A DNA stretch of 64,000 nt from Patiria miniata (taxonomy: Eukaryota; Echinodermata; Asteroidea; Valvatida; Asterinidae): assembly GCF_015706575.1 (NCBI RefSeq), contig NW_024037051.1:18557153-18621152 (forward strand). The letters are read 5' to 3'. Shown here one piece after another: positions 22,601-37,600 of the stretch. Position numbers and translations under genes: made by a program. The notes under the pieces were generated by a model that worked only from the letters and a program-made list of their open reading frames with translations, did no database searches and was not told the origin of the DNA. The number at the start of each line of letters is the position of its first letter. The first letter of the stretch is position 1.

Positions 22601-25600
22601 TTGGAGGGTCATGGCCTAGCAGTTAAGAGCACTGGACTCATGCTCTGGTGTTTCAGAGGCAACAGTTGCGTGGGTCTGAGCCCAGGTCTGGATACTTGTG
22701 CCCTTGAGCAATTGCAAGGCACTTAACCATTATTGCTGTGTCCTTCAGATGGGACCCGTAGTTCCCGTGTGTTGTGTAATGCAATGCACGCAAAAGAACC
22801 CAGTGATACTTATCGCTAAGAGAAGGCGTTTGCCCCGGTGTTTCTGGCCTCCTGTTAAAACTCCCCTACGGAGTATTTAGGAGAAGAACTAACCAAGAAC
22901 CAAGATTTTCTGCCAAAAGAAAGTGCCCTATACTGGTAGCAGATTTTACAAGTTTTACCTGATGGAGAAAGTCATGAAGCAGTTATTATCTTTACAAGGC
23001 CAAAGCAAAAGAGAAGACTACAACAAACATAATTTTCATTTTACCTGGCCCTATGGCAAATCCTAACGTGAAGAACATAACACAGACAACGCTAATGTAG
23101 GACGCAGGAGACCAGGTTTCCTTCAGGAGTAAAATGACAACAACAAACAAAAACATATTATAATATATGACCAAAGCAAAAAAACAAATTATGTTTCTCA
23201 GAAAGACATGGCTCAACTTAATGTTTGACAAGTACTTCATTTTTCAAAGGTGACAAAACTTGGGGGGGGGGTGTAATCGAAAGCTGTTGAAAGGTTTCAG
23301 AAATATCTGGAAATCAACTTCTCAGTGTTAGATGCTCCTTTGCGTCATTGATTTTTGGCACTGTGGCTGGCTAATTTTATTGCAAGGCCTGTTCAACTCA
23401 ATTGAACTGAAGAACAACCACCACCTCCCCCCACCCCATGCAAAAAATACACAGCTAAACCAAAAACGGCAATTTGAAGGATCTGTCTATCATTTTGGAT
23501 CTATCAAATATTTCAGATTTGTTCATCTATGTTTTTTAACACAAGAGAGTATGGATGGGCAGGGAAAGGAAGGGGTGCGCTAAGTAGATTTTTTGGGGGG
23601 GAAGGGAGCATACCTTAACAAAAAGGAAGATTGTAAGTAAGGCGGCTGACACTGCCATGATGCCCAGACCGACGAGGTGCAACAAGCGACGACCGCTGCG
23701 ATCCATTAGGGGTACCTGGATGATAGAGGGCGACAGAACAATCAACGTCAAGTCCAAGTTTTATTGCATTTGCATGTGATAGTGGTCAGTGTTAGTGGTA
23801 ATGTTACACGCCAACTGCACCATCGATCCCAACATACATTGTAAGTTGGAAGTGTTCAAGTTGGGATGGCCCAACTATGGTTGACTTGTACGTACGGCAT
23901 GGCTAGTAAATTAGTACTGCCTTGAAGGTGCAACGAGTGAGGGTAGAGTATACGCATCCAAACTATAGTTAGAACACTTTAGTTGGGATATTCAAACTTA
24001 AAGGGAATGTACATCATTGGCTTTCACTGTAATTTTCAGAAATGAACTAGTTGAGGGGTTAGTATAATAGATCAAAATATTGTTACACTGACATGTTTGA
24101 AGTGTTGTGTCCGAAAATGCTCGAAAAAACCAAGAAAAACAAAAATGTTTCAGTAGTCTGGTTCCCTGACTCCACTAAAGATGAAATGGATCAATTTATA
24201 GATGCCGGAAAATTGTAAGGTAAGGGAACCAGTCTAGCTGGCCTGCACCCATTCATGAACATGTAACCAATAGAAAACACAATTTGAACTGAAACAAATG
24301 GTAAATATGGAGCAGTAGTTGAACAATAGTTAGGTTTTTCCAACGGTGGTCGGCCAACGATCGTTGGAAATGTATACAAAAATACCATTTTCTTGAAAAT
24401 GACTTCACACCAGGTGCCGTAATTTTACAGAATGCTTGTGACTGTCACTTACCAACATCCTAGTAAGGTATTTCGTAAAAACTTGGTAGTTTTATTTTTC
24501 GATGTTTGCAAATGTTGTATCTTCCCTTTAAAGGTAATATGCAAAAGGCCTTGGGGAGTAGTGGATTTTCCTACTCGAGTTCTCGCAGAGAAATTACTCG
24601 CCAGTAGTCGAGTACTCTTGAGTAATTTTTAAAATGTCCATAAAACAGAAAAAAATGGCATAAACACTACTATTAAAGAAGGAAGCTACTACGAATAATA
24701 AGCGTGGAAGACACACCAAATTCTCCGATACTGAGATATCCTTACTATGCAGAATGTTTGCTCATTTTTGTAGGATTGAGGCAGTGGTCACCCCTTCAAG
24801 GATCACAATCAAAGAATAATGGAGGACTTTACAGGATTGAGGCTGTATGCAATTTTCACATGGAGGCAGTTGGAGGACTTTGCAGGATTGAGTTTGCATC
24901 CTAGCAAACATGTCTAGGGAGTTACTGTTAAAAAGAAAATAAAACTTGAATTTGTTGTTGAGCACTAGTGATGCAAATTTAATTTTGCAATTTGGAAGTC
25001 CCCAACAAAAAGATCTGATTGAATGAGTTATAGATTTCAACTGGTTCAGACGACAATACTTACACTGACAATAGTCATGATGACCATGACAGCCCCTGTA
25101 CTCAGGGTGGCGTATTTCGCGTTGTCTTCAGACACACCGGCAGCGACAAAAATCAGTGACGAGTAGTAAAGTACCTGCACAACGGTTAAACAAAACAAAA
25201 TTGCTGATGAAACTCACAGCAGATGTTAAGGTGGGAAAGCATAATGAATGAATAAGCTTAAATCAAATGTACGAAGCAGCTTACTAATTTCTATACGAAG
25301 CAGTTTATCTCTCTGTGCTTTTGCAGAGAGATTTGTGTAGTAGCCAAATTATAGCAAGCTAAAATGGCAAGTGGTGCATCTTGCCTGTCACTAGTTCAAA
25401 GATTGTTTTCATCAAAATAAAAAAAATATATGCAACAAAACGTTGCCAGCCGCTACGTTTCTTAATGTTTACTGCAAACAGATTTTGATTCGCCAAACAC
25501 CTTTTCGAGCACTATTTTCTGCTAAGCTTGGCCCACTGGTCCAGTTTCATGAAGCTCTTAACACATGATTTTCCACAAACAGCCCTAGCTTCTCTGCATT

Positions 25601-28600
25601 TCACAGAGACTGTAAACATTAACGCAAAAAAGAAAATTAACTTCCACTTCATCGCCGACTCCACCATGCAAGCCTTAAAATCTTATTCAGCATAAATTGG
25701 GTAAACATAGTAAAGAGCTAAAAGGGAATGTACACGTACATCATTGGCTTTTGCTGTAATTTTCAGAAATGGAGTATTTGAGGGGTTAGTATTATATATC
25801 AAATACTGTTACACTGACATGTTTGAAGTTTTGTGTTCGAAAATGCTGGAAAAACCAAGAAAAACAAAATTGTTCGAGTAGTCTGGTTCCCTGACTCCAC
25901 TAAAGATGAAATGGATCAATTTATAGTTGCCAGAAAATTGTAAGGTAAGGGAACCAGTCTAGCTGGCCTGCATCCGTTCATGAACATGTAACCAATAACA
26001 AACAAAATTTGGACTGAAAAAAGGGTAAATTTGGAGCAGTAGTTGAAATATAGTTAGGTTAGGTCGGCCCCGTTGGAAATGTATACAAAAATACCATTTT
26101 CTTGAAAATGACTTCACACCAGGTGCCATAATTTTACAGGATGCTTTAGACTGTCATTTACCAACATCCTAGTAAGGTATTTCTTAAAAACTTGGTAGTT
26201 TTATTTTTCGATGTTTGCAAATGTTGTATATATTCCTTTTAACGTAAGAGGCAGAATTTTCTTGAAATGGAAATTTAATTACGCGCACAAGCTTTAGCTT
26301 GTCTAGTCTGATTTCTGGTACGGACACTGTGTATGTGTTTACTACTTTTGAGATCCCCCTGGACGGGACATACCGGGCGTTTTCGAATCCCTCTTCTTGA
26401 CAACACTCGGATTAACCCGACACGAGAACAGCGGTCTCGAACGTGACGAACAGACCCGAGAGGGCGTTCGCGGATCGATTTTTTCACTCCCCGGTTGATG
26501 GAGGGTTCGGCGAGGTGCAGCTTGAACAAAATGGCGGACTGTGCAGATTCGTTAGTTGTTTTGTGGTTTGTTTTTTTTGCTAATACCCTAATGATTGGAA
26601 TAAGAATACCATTATAGTGCAGGTCTGTAATTTCATCCCATCATGTCCGGTTTTGCAACAGTCGTCCTCCTTCATTTGGAATAGGCCCAAGTACAAATTC
26701 AGACGACTGTCGGCCATTTTGCATTGCTTTATATCGATGCGACACGCACCCGCGCGTTCGTAACAACCAGCTCGAGAACACGTTCTCGTGTTACACGCGT
26801 GTTGTCAAGAACAGGGATTCGAAAACGCCCACCGAGTGTGGGTACTGGTTCGCGCTTATACATGTAGCGCCGAGTACCAGTACTATGCAAAACTTGTTTT
26901 ATGCCAAATGTGCATAAAGCTATAGGGTCTTCTCGTGAGCATCAGGCTAGTTGTTGAAATGCATTGAAATGTCTCTTCCAGTCCTCTCCCCAACTCCCCC
27001 TTTCTAACCATTTAGGGGATACTTGTGTACAGAGCCATTAGGCAAAAAAAAAAAGTCTCCGGTTTCTGGTATGCGCGCACGTCGCCGTAGCCATGCGCGT
27101 CGAAGTAATGAAAAAGTCAAAACTGCCAAACTCACTGGTTTGACTGGAATCCTGCTGCTGCACAATTTTAACGTGTTTTTAGATTGGGTTATGGTCGAGT
27201 ATAAGCTTTATACATGTATGGCCTCTCTGGACTCCCATATATTTGCACTAAGTTTAGTCGCCAAGTCGGGCACCATTTGCAATCATCAGCCGACATTTGA
27301 AGCAAAAAAATCAGGTACAAAAAAAAATAGCTGCGTCGCCACACCACTTTTTGGGCAAGCTCCATATCAGAAACCGGAGACTTTTTTTTTGGCCTTAGTT
27401 AGCATCTTTTCCAATAATAGTTAAGAAGCGCCATAATACTGACGCGTCATTTCGTGAGGGTAAAAATAAACTCCCCGGCTTACCGCAGTGATGCCAGACA
27501 GTTGCTGCGACAACTGCATGATGACGCTGATGAAGAGCGGCCGGCGCAGTGAGCTGCGCTTGAAGAGCTGCAAGACGCTGATGCGTTCCTCCTTCTGCTC
27601 CTCCGCGTGCTCTCGCCGCATCTCGGCAATCTCGTCCGTGATCTGGGTGTCGCGTCGCAGCCACACCAAGGCTGCATGAATTAGACAAAGAAAGACAGAG
27701 AGAGAGAGCGATTTGGTTTGAAAAGAAAGCTGTTTGAATAATTTCATTTATATATTAGGGCTGTCGCAAATAAACTGAAAAAATTGTACATTCGATCATC
27801 AACCATTAGGTTGACGATCGAATATACAATTTTTTTTTGAATATCCAAACTGGCAAAAAGCTATTCGAATAGCTTTTTGCTAGTTTGAATATTCAAAACC
27901 CAAAAAATCTGCACATACACACATGACTGTGATGTTATTTTATCGTAAAGCTGCAGCCTTTTATTGTCAGGTGTCACTTTTTTGTCCACGGTAACGTTTG
28001 TGTAGATCATGTAGATGGTGGTTCGTTGTTAAAGCCCTTTAGATTATAAAATATTTACTGCAAAACATTCCAGCACCCCATACCGATCGTTTCACTTACG
28101 GTACACCACATTTTATTATGCCAGTTCAATGCTTTCATGTTGCGTAACTTCACAATTATGACAGATTTCACACAAAAAGTCTGTCACTAACTCAAAAAGT
28201 GATAACGTTAACATGTAGGCCTATGCAATCATTATAGGCAGGTACATGTAGTCTAAGTTATGTACATGTAGTGACTGAAAGTAGACTGTTTTATTGACTT
28301 AAAAATATTACATGTTTTAATGACATACATATACTCCCTGGTACATAACTGTCTTTTACTAAACGGTAAAATTCATCAATCACACTGTTTCCAAATGCAT
28401 GTTTTGCTTTTAATAGGCCTCCAGGCCTAAATCTGTCATACTCCATAATATTTAGTGAAACCTGCATGCAGAACCAAGTCCCCCAAAATCCATCAAAATG
28501 GCCGGGGGATGGATTTTGATGGAGTTAGGGAGATATGCATGACTAATTTTAATTCTGAATGCCTATGAACTCGCAGAACAGGCACTGTCTGCAATAATTT

Positions 28601-31600
28601 CAAATGTAATACCAGAGTCTTATATAGCGCACGCATCTACCAACAATTACACAATGTAGGTACTCAAGGCGCTGGAAATTATGTCTATTATTACAGACAG
28701 GTAAATGAAGTTTATGAGAAATATGAGACCCATTATGTAGCACCTTAAAAAGGTTTACAAGGTGCTGCGGCGCATATTGCAACCACTGCTTGAAACACCA
28801 GGGCGAACCCCTTCTCTTAGCGGTAAGTGTTACTGGGTTCTTTAACGTGCATTACACAATACACGGGACCTAAGGCTTTACGTCCCACCCGAAGGACAAA
28901 GCAATAATTGTAAAGTGCCTTGCTCAAGAGCACAAGCACCATGTTCCCACGGTCAGGATTTGAACCCATGTACCACGGCACACGCGTCGAACACCGTAAC
29001 CACGGGACCACAGCCAAATGACCCACTCTGTTGTCTCCCCAAACTCTCCAATTGTAGCCGTTGAGGGGGTACTTGTGCATAGTCTATTGAAATTTCTTCA
29101 AATCCTGATTCAACAAGTACTGGGTACTGCTAGCACGGGACAATTTCAACAGCTTTTTTCAAGGCACGGCAACTGACCTTTCTCTGCGTTTTTCTGCTTG
29201 TCTTTGATGATGAGTAAATAGCGTGGACTCTCGGGACAGAAGGGCAGGGACAGAAGCTGGAAAACGGCGGGCACTGCGGCGAAACCCAGACACACTGACC
29301 ACAGATCGTCCGTACCTGTAAGGATAAATAAAGCATGATTTACTTTACATGTGAACAAATTGACAAACAGGCTGCAAAATAGACAGACTAAGAGGTACAA
29401 CTTGTAGTTCACGTCATGATGGTGAGACACCCAAACGTTTTTCTGGAATGGCAGATGTTGGAATAAAACCCTTGGAAACAAATTGACCACAAATCATATA
29501 TACTTGCAGTGATATTTAAATGATGATTGTTTTAAAAAAATCCAACAAACTGCAAAATTGGGAGAAAAAGTAGAACTTGTCTATATACTGAAAGTGTAGG
29601 TAACAACATTTGAGAAAAAGTTGGAATGCAAATAAGACCAGACGATCAAAGTTGTTTCCAACTTTGCAATAAATAAATCTGATCTTAAACTGCTTACGCG
29701 ATTAATAATAACATAATAGTGGGTATTTATAAAGCGCACGTATCCACCAGGACTGGTGCTCAAGACGCTACATCATTATTACCCCTGCTCATTGGGCCTG
29801 AGAAACATTCCAAATACCATCTCAGCTCCCTTGGGGAGTGGGGAGTATGCAGCTCGATGCAGCCTGTTAGGCACAAGGAAGCTAATTCAATCACAATAAC
29901 CATCTCTGCCCTCACAGGTTCCGATTTACTCCGGGGTAGAGAGGAGCAATGAGTGACAAAGTGCCTTGCCCAAGGGCACACACATTGTATAACCCCAGGC
30001 TGGACTCAAACCCACAACCTGCAGCTTTACCCGCAGACCACAAATCCAATGCCCTTAACCACGAGGCCACAGCACTCCACGTGAACCAATAACCTCTGAG
30101 TGATCATGACTATTCCAGCGAATACAAGACACAATACTCTCACCCCCCTTAAAAAGACTGAATTTCTGGTAGCGGCCTCAACACACACACTCCGCAATTT
30201 ACCTCCCATTACTCTGAAAATAGGGGACAATATCATCACGCCATCGCAATCCGTCCGCAATCTTGGAGTTCATTTTGAATCAACCATGTCAATGTTAAGT
30301 CATGTTCTCAACCTCAACCGCAGTATTCCTGTCCACTTACGGTAGCAACACCTCACAAATTCGCTGGTTCCAGGATTTTGAAACTTGTCACCACGTAATC
30401 CGTGCATTAGTTCTGTCCCATCTGGATTATGGTAACTCTCTACTATATGGTATCGCTGAGTCAGGTCTGGATAAACTTCAACGACTACAAAACCATGCTG
30501 TATGCCTTTTATTTACCGCTGACAGGCGTGAATCGGCTTCCCCACTACTTACTCAACTTCACTGGCTTCCCATCCGGCAAAGAATTGAATTCAAGATAGC
30601 CCTCCTCATCTTCAAATGTCTCCATCACACAGCTTCTCAGTACCTTAACCACCTCATCCAGCTCAACATATCTGGCCGACCTGGCCTTCGTTCCAGTAAT
30701 GATGGCACACTATTGTCAGTGCAGAGATCCAAGAACACCTCCACTGACCGTGCCTTCGTTGTTGCCGGCCCTAAGCTCTGGAACACCATACACTCTAGCA
30801 TCAGATCACAGGAGACTATTTCATTATTTTCATTACTCAGAAAACACTTAAAAGCTCACCTGTTTCCAATTTCATGTTAATATGTCTGTTTTCATTATCT
30901 TGTGTTGCTTTAGCGCCATGATTTACATGTACATGTAGATGGAATGGCGCTTTACAAATCCTGTTTTTATTTATGTAAGTTAAAAAAAGGGAAGAAATCT
31001 TGGCAATTATAAATGGGAAGTGCTCTTACCCAGTAGAACGGGAAGACCAAGGATCTGGGACAAGAGAATCCCGATGGTGACACCCAGCTGGTTCATGACG
31101 CTGATGGCCCCTCGTAGATTGAACGGGGAGACTTCGGATAGGTACATGGGAACAATGCCGGTATTTATACCTAGTGACAGAAAGTTAAAGGGAAGATACA
31201 ACATTTGCAAACATCAAAGAATGGAATGATCAAATTATCACGTAATACCTTACTGAATTGTCAGGGAATGACAGTCTAAAGCATCCTTTAAAACCGTGGC
31301 TCCTGGTGTGCTGTCATTTTGAAGAAAAACTGTATTTTTCCAACACTGGTCGGCCAACACATTGGAAAAAACTGGCTTTTTTTCAAAAACTGTTCCTACT
31401 TTTTCATATTTAGTTATTCTGACTTTTCTTTGAAATTGATTACACACCTGTGAAGGGGTTCAAGCTTGCTAGATTTATTCTCCGACCTTACAATTCCCCA
31501 AAGTGTATTAATTGCTCCGTTTCATCTTAAGTGGGGTCAGGGAACCAGACTACAAGAATATGATAGGTTTTCTTGGTTTTTCCAGCATCTACAAGCCCAA

Positions 31601-34600
31601 AACGTGAAATAAAGTCAGTTCAACAATATTTGCTATAACATACTAATCCTCCAAATCTATTTATTTCTGAAAATTGCAGCAAAAGCAAATGTTGTACATT
31701 CCCTTTAAAGGGCTCATGTAATATATATTTTTTTAATTCAATCCTTGAAATGTTCTTTTGTGTTCGATCCAACTCTAAATTTGTGAACTTAATTTTGCCA
31801 TTTTTAAACTGTAAGCTTGTGTAGGTGCTTTGGGGCGTTTTACGATACATGCGAATTTCCTTTTTCATGACAAAACTGTGTTACACATACAAGACAGAAA
31901 CTTCAGTTTGACATCTGCCTCAGCATAAAAAGTCACCTGATATTTGTTGACTACTCCAATATTCGATATCGACAGACTGTCCCAATTTTTTTTCCGATTC
32001 AAATATCTATAAAAAATGTCTCAAGGATATGAGGAAATTATTACCTGGCTTGAGAAGATGAGGAAAGGTCAGTTGAGCAGTTTTATTGTTTGTCATTGCT
32101 TGTCAAATGCAACACTTTTGCTGAAAGCCATTATTGTGCAAGACTTGAGAGGCTCCATGAGGGACATTTACATACATGTAGATAAAACTTCTTTAAAATC
32201 AATCCAATATTAGCCACAGCCTTCATTGTACATGTACATGTAGCTGTTCTTTATGTTTCAGTAAAACATCGCTATATCGAACTCTACCGCTATAGGTCTC
32301 TTTCAAAAGACATCATTTCCTACAGACCAGCCACGTGCATTGGCATTTTGAGCATCAACTTGCATAACGCGCATCGGCTACGTCCTCTTTCGAACACACT
32401 TCGAGCAACAAACGCGTGTATTTGGAACATTTTCAACACTGCACAATGCGTGATTGATTGCGTAAAATACGCAGTTGCAGTTAATTAATGTGGAACCCCC
32501 CCCCCTCTTTTTGTAATCAAAATCCTGGCTCCTATTTCCTGCTCCCTCTGATCCATCACCTTACCACAGTTCAGGCCGACTATCGTCCTGCCAATAATCA
32601 GCATCTCATAAGACCAGGCCACTTTACTCAGACCCATCAGTAACGCTGCCGCTAGAGCGATGAAGTTATTCAATAACAGGGTCCCCTTCCTGAAATGAAT
32701 AATGGAAACACTTGTTTCTATGAAGTCCCTTTAACTTTGAAGAACAAGACCACAACTGATTAGTTTATGGGTGAGACATGGGAGGTGGATTTCGAAGCAG
32801 TTATTTTGCTAATTTTTGTTTTTACTTAGACACATGTATTATTAATGATTGCACTGATAAAAAAGTAAGCTGATTCACTGGATCTGTAGAAAATTACTAG
32901 GCCATCTTTAAGATGAAATGAAGGATAATGTTCATAACGTGGACGGACATTCTTGAATCACACTAAATTACTCCAGCCCATGTTTCATTTATTGAACATG
33001 TTCAATGAAGAATTGGTATCATTCGGGGTGATGTACATGTAAATCAAATTAGGTTGTTAGGTACCACACTGAGAATACAGTGTTTATACGTCGGTGAAGG
33101 GCAGGACCTAATTTAATGAAAGGTTTGCGGAAACACCATGTGCGAATAATTTCTCAACTACATGTAAGAGAATGGTTCTGAAAAGAAAATATAGAAATTA
33201 TTCGCACATGGTGTTTCCGCAAACCTTTCATTATTTAGTATCTCCACCATGCAAAGCCTCAAATCTTACTTAGGACCTAATTTGATTGGTATTAACTTCT
33301 AATTGGTCCAAATTTTTTACACGTCAGATTTTCGGAAGGATTTAGGTCGGTGAGACTCGGGAATGCCAGAATTTAACTAGGCCGTGAAAAAAAAAGAACT
33401 AAAGCCATGCCTACCTGCCAAATCGATCTGCCAATGGGCCAGCTACCAGGGATCCCACCATACCCCCGGCAGCAAAGATGGCCACCGCTGTGGCGAAGAG
33501 GAAATCGTTCTTGTCATCGGGCATGGCATTGCCGCTTCGCCTCTCTTCCGTCTCATTGAAGAAACCTTGGATCACCTGCAATAAATCGTCACATTCTTTA
33601 CTTTTCGGGGACAAAAAAATAATCTTTTGAAACAACGCTACATCTGCTGCTTCTTAGGATAAACACCAAGCAAGCCAAGAAGACATTTTTATAAATCACC
33701 ATGGGCATCTGTAACGGTTTCGTTGTACCGCCGATAGAGGGCAGTAGTTGCAACCTCGAATCAGCTCTTCGTAGCCGATTTATGAAATCGTGTTGTTTCA
33801 CCGGGGTACGCGAAGGGCAAGGATGGAACATGGCGGCGCCCGTAAACAGGACGACATAATTAAGTTATTTTTCAGCATCACATAGAACATTTCAGTGATA
33901 CTTTGGAAAAATACTGTGTAAGCATACAACACTGAATATGACCAAAGCGTTACATGTATTTGCTGAATAATTTCCTACTTAATTAACAAAACAACAATAA
34001 ACTTTAATTATGAATTTTTTTTTGCATCACAGACTATTTAGTGACATGCAATTCAGTCATTTACATTTATGGAAATGGTGTGGTTTGCCTTATGGCTATA
34101 AAATCAGTAATGCCTAGAAAACCAGGTGGTACATGTAATAAAACATTGCACATAGATACACATGTAAACAGTATGTCAAAGCATTGTTTTTGCATTATTA
34201 TCGTTATTATGAAATCCCTTTGGCTATGAGCGTACAATCTTTGACAGTTATTTATCATTCATAAATACCTCAGACAGTTTAGCCATTCCTATTGGTCGAG
34301 AGCCCGTCACGTGGCCGGTCTTAAACGGATGATAAAGACATGGCTAGCTGGTCTTAAACACTTTTCCAGTGTCGCAATAAATGTAGCCCCCAAAAAACCA
34401 GTGCCTCTTACCATTTCATTGGTTGAACGTTCACAATCCTCACATAGGCATGCGCAACACTACCAGCGAGTCAGAATTGTATGGTTCTAAATTCAAAACG
34501 CAACGCGCCAGGTGCGTTCTGCGCGACATCGCTCAGAACATGCCACGCGCGCGTCAATCTCCATAAAAGGGCTGTTTACATCTTACTTGCCAGCTGAACA

Positions 34601-37600
34601 CTCCATTATTTTGCTAGAGGGATGTTTAAAAAAGCATGAAGTTAACTTGTTGAACAAATCGGTATTTTTTGAACGAATTATTTGATATTTTTTACCAAAA
34701 AGGTATTTATGAATGGGAATAAATATGTGCTCAGTCGGTATTTATCACTCTGTTTAAGACCACTTGGAAAAGCTTACGAGTATGCGATGAGAATAGTGCC
34801 GATAACGCGGTACGTACGGAGGTGACAAATCTGAAGTATTGATTATAGAAAATTGGAAAATGATGTCGTAGTACATCATGTGACCGTTTCTAACCAATGA
34901 GAAGCTTCAGAACCAGGGAATCCGAACTCAGTGACCTTTCGGACCCAACATTTCCGTACGAAAAGGTGGATCAAGCTTAAGTGGGAACGCGACTTGCGGT
35001 TTCGTTGCGGTAAGATAACGATCACACCAAAATGCCGGATCTTGATCCACCTTTTCCAATTCAAGTGGGAACGCGGTGATAGTGGTCTTAAACAGAGTGA
35101 TAAAAACCTCCAGAGCACACATTTATTCCCTTATTAAGTATTCCAAGTTGGTGACAATCTGCATTGAAATCGGAGGGGCCATTGCCGAGATCCTTAAGGG
35201 AATGTATTGTCAGAGGCCCCCAAAAGAGGATATTTTTGGTTATAACACTTCGAACGCAGATTGTGCTTAAACCTGCCACCTGATAGCTTGGCAACAGAAA
35301 GAATGGAATTCAGCACCCTCAAATTGACAAAGAATAAGCATTTTTTTTGTTGCCACCAAAAATCTTGAACGGACTTCATTTTCTAGGCAAGATAGGATTT
35401 CTAGCCCACGGTCTACATGCCTACTGCACAATGTGTGTGTTTGGGAGGGTTTTGAAATGTCCTTAAATATAAATCAAAAGTGTTAATTAGAGAGCTACGG
35501 TAGTGAACTTATTGTTGAGCATAAAAATCAGTATTTTATTATCGCTGGCATGTTCATACATGTACATTGGACAGAATACATGGTACATGTACCAGTAAAT
35601 ATATCCGGTAAACATTAATGTACTGTACCGTACTACTGTGTAATGATTAGATAATATAGGATGGCCTTGAGGGGGAGAATATATGTATTGTATTGCTCAA
35701 GCTATAACAATAGTGCACAAGTCGAAGATGAGTGCAATATTGTTATAGCTCACTTTTAATCTTAATAGTATTAGTAGCTCACTTTTAATCTTAATAATAG
35801 TACACTAGTATGTAACTGGTTGTAGTTTCAGCTATGTGGATATTTATTTGAGAACTCAGAGAAAACTACAATATCAATATCACTGCAGCCATCAGGAGAG
35901 TTCTACTGACATACCGCTGTACATACCGGTTAATATTGCAGTCATCCGGGTACTTTAAAGGGAAAATACAACATTTGCAAACATCAAAAAATAAAACTAC
36001 CAAATCATTTTGAAATACCTTGCTGGACTGTTAGTGAATGACAGTGTAAAGCATCCTGTAAAATCATGGCACCTGGTATACTGTCATTTTCAAGAAAAGT
36101 GGTATTTTTGTATCAATTTCCAACGCTGATCGGCCGATCAGCATTGGAAAAAACTGGCTTTTTTCAAATACTGGCCCCAGTTGACCATCGCACTTGTTTG
36201 CAATCGATTACACACCTATGAACGGGTACAAGCCAGCTAGACTGGTTCCCTGACCTTACAATTCCCCAATATATGTAAACTGCTCTGTTTCTTCTTAAAT
36301 GGAGTCAGGGAACCAGACTACAGGAAAATGATTGTTTTTCTTGGTTTTTATAGCATTTTCGAACCCAAAACCTCAAAAAAGTCAGTGTTACTATATTTGC
36401 TATATATTTCCAACCCCCCAATTCCATCCATTTCTGAAAATTACAGCAAAAGCAAATGATGTATATTCCCTTTAAGAAAGCATATGCTGATGTACATGTA
36501 TTTTTACCACTGGAAGCTAGCTTGACATAAATAATAATATCAAATTGCATATTGACTAAACATGGACTTTTGCACTTACACAAATATTAATTATAGTTTA
36601 TACTGTATATACCGGTATTCAACAATTTGTAATCTTGAGTGACATTTGTAGGCTATTTTGACCCGAGTCAAGGTGTACAGGAAATGTTTCCCCTACTGGA
36701 AAGTTTTTGTAAATTTGTATGCATGTACATTGTACATGTACCAGGTATAAAAAAAAAAAAATTAAATTAAAAAACTGACTAGGTCCATTCCTTTCTCATA
36801 AAATGCTTTGTACATAGTATACATGTACGTCAGTAGGCATATGAGCACAGGAAAATTTACGAAATTCTACATTAAAGGGAATATACAACATTTGCAAACA
36901 TCGAAAAATAAAACTACCAAGTTTTTGCGAAATACCTTAACAGGATGTTGATAAATGACAGTCTAAAGCATCCTGTAAAATTATGGCACCTGGTAAACTG
37001 TCATTTTCAAGAAAAGTGGTATTTTTGTATCAATTTCCAACGCTGATCGGCCGATCAGCGTTGGAAACAACTGGCTTTTTTTCAAATACTAGCCCCAATT
37101 GACCATTGCACTTGTTTGCAATCGATTACAAACCTATAAACGTGTACGAGCCAGCTAGACTGGTTCCCTGACCTTACAATTCCCCAAAGTATGTAAACTG
37201 CTCTGTTTCTTCTTATATGGAGTCAGGGAACCAGACTATAGGAAAATTATCGTTTTTATAGCATTTTCGAACCCAAAACCTCCAAAAAGTTAGTGTAACT
37301 ATATTTGCTTTATATTTCCAACCCCCCAATTCCATCCATTTCTGAAAATTACAGCAAAAGCAAATGATGTATATTCCCTTTAAAGGGGATGATACAACAT
37401 TTTGCTTTTGCTGCAATTTTCAGAAAAAGGAATGTGAGTATAAGTGTAGGGGCCTGCCGTATGTTTTAAGTTGCAAATATTGTAAAACTGACTTGTTTCA
37501 CATTTTGGGCAGCTTGTACAGTAGATGCCGGAAAAAAACAAGAAAACCAATCATGTTCTTGTACTCTGGTTCCCTGACCCCACTTAATATGAAACAGAGC

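Noticed and set aside
30302..30880. 192-residue frame as a host gene
   Set aside because: It encodes the C-terminal part of a LINE reverse transcriptase and is frameshifted from its upstream part, so it is annotated as a mobile element.
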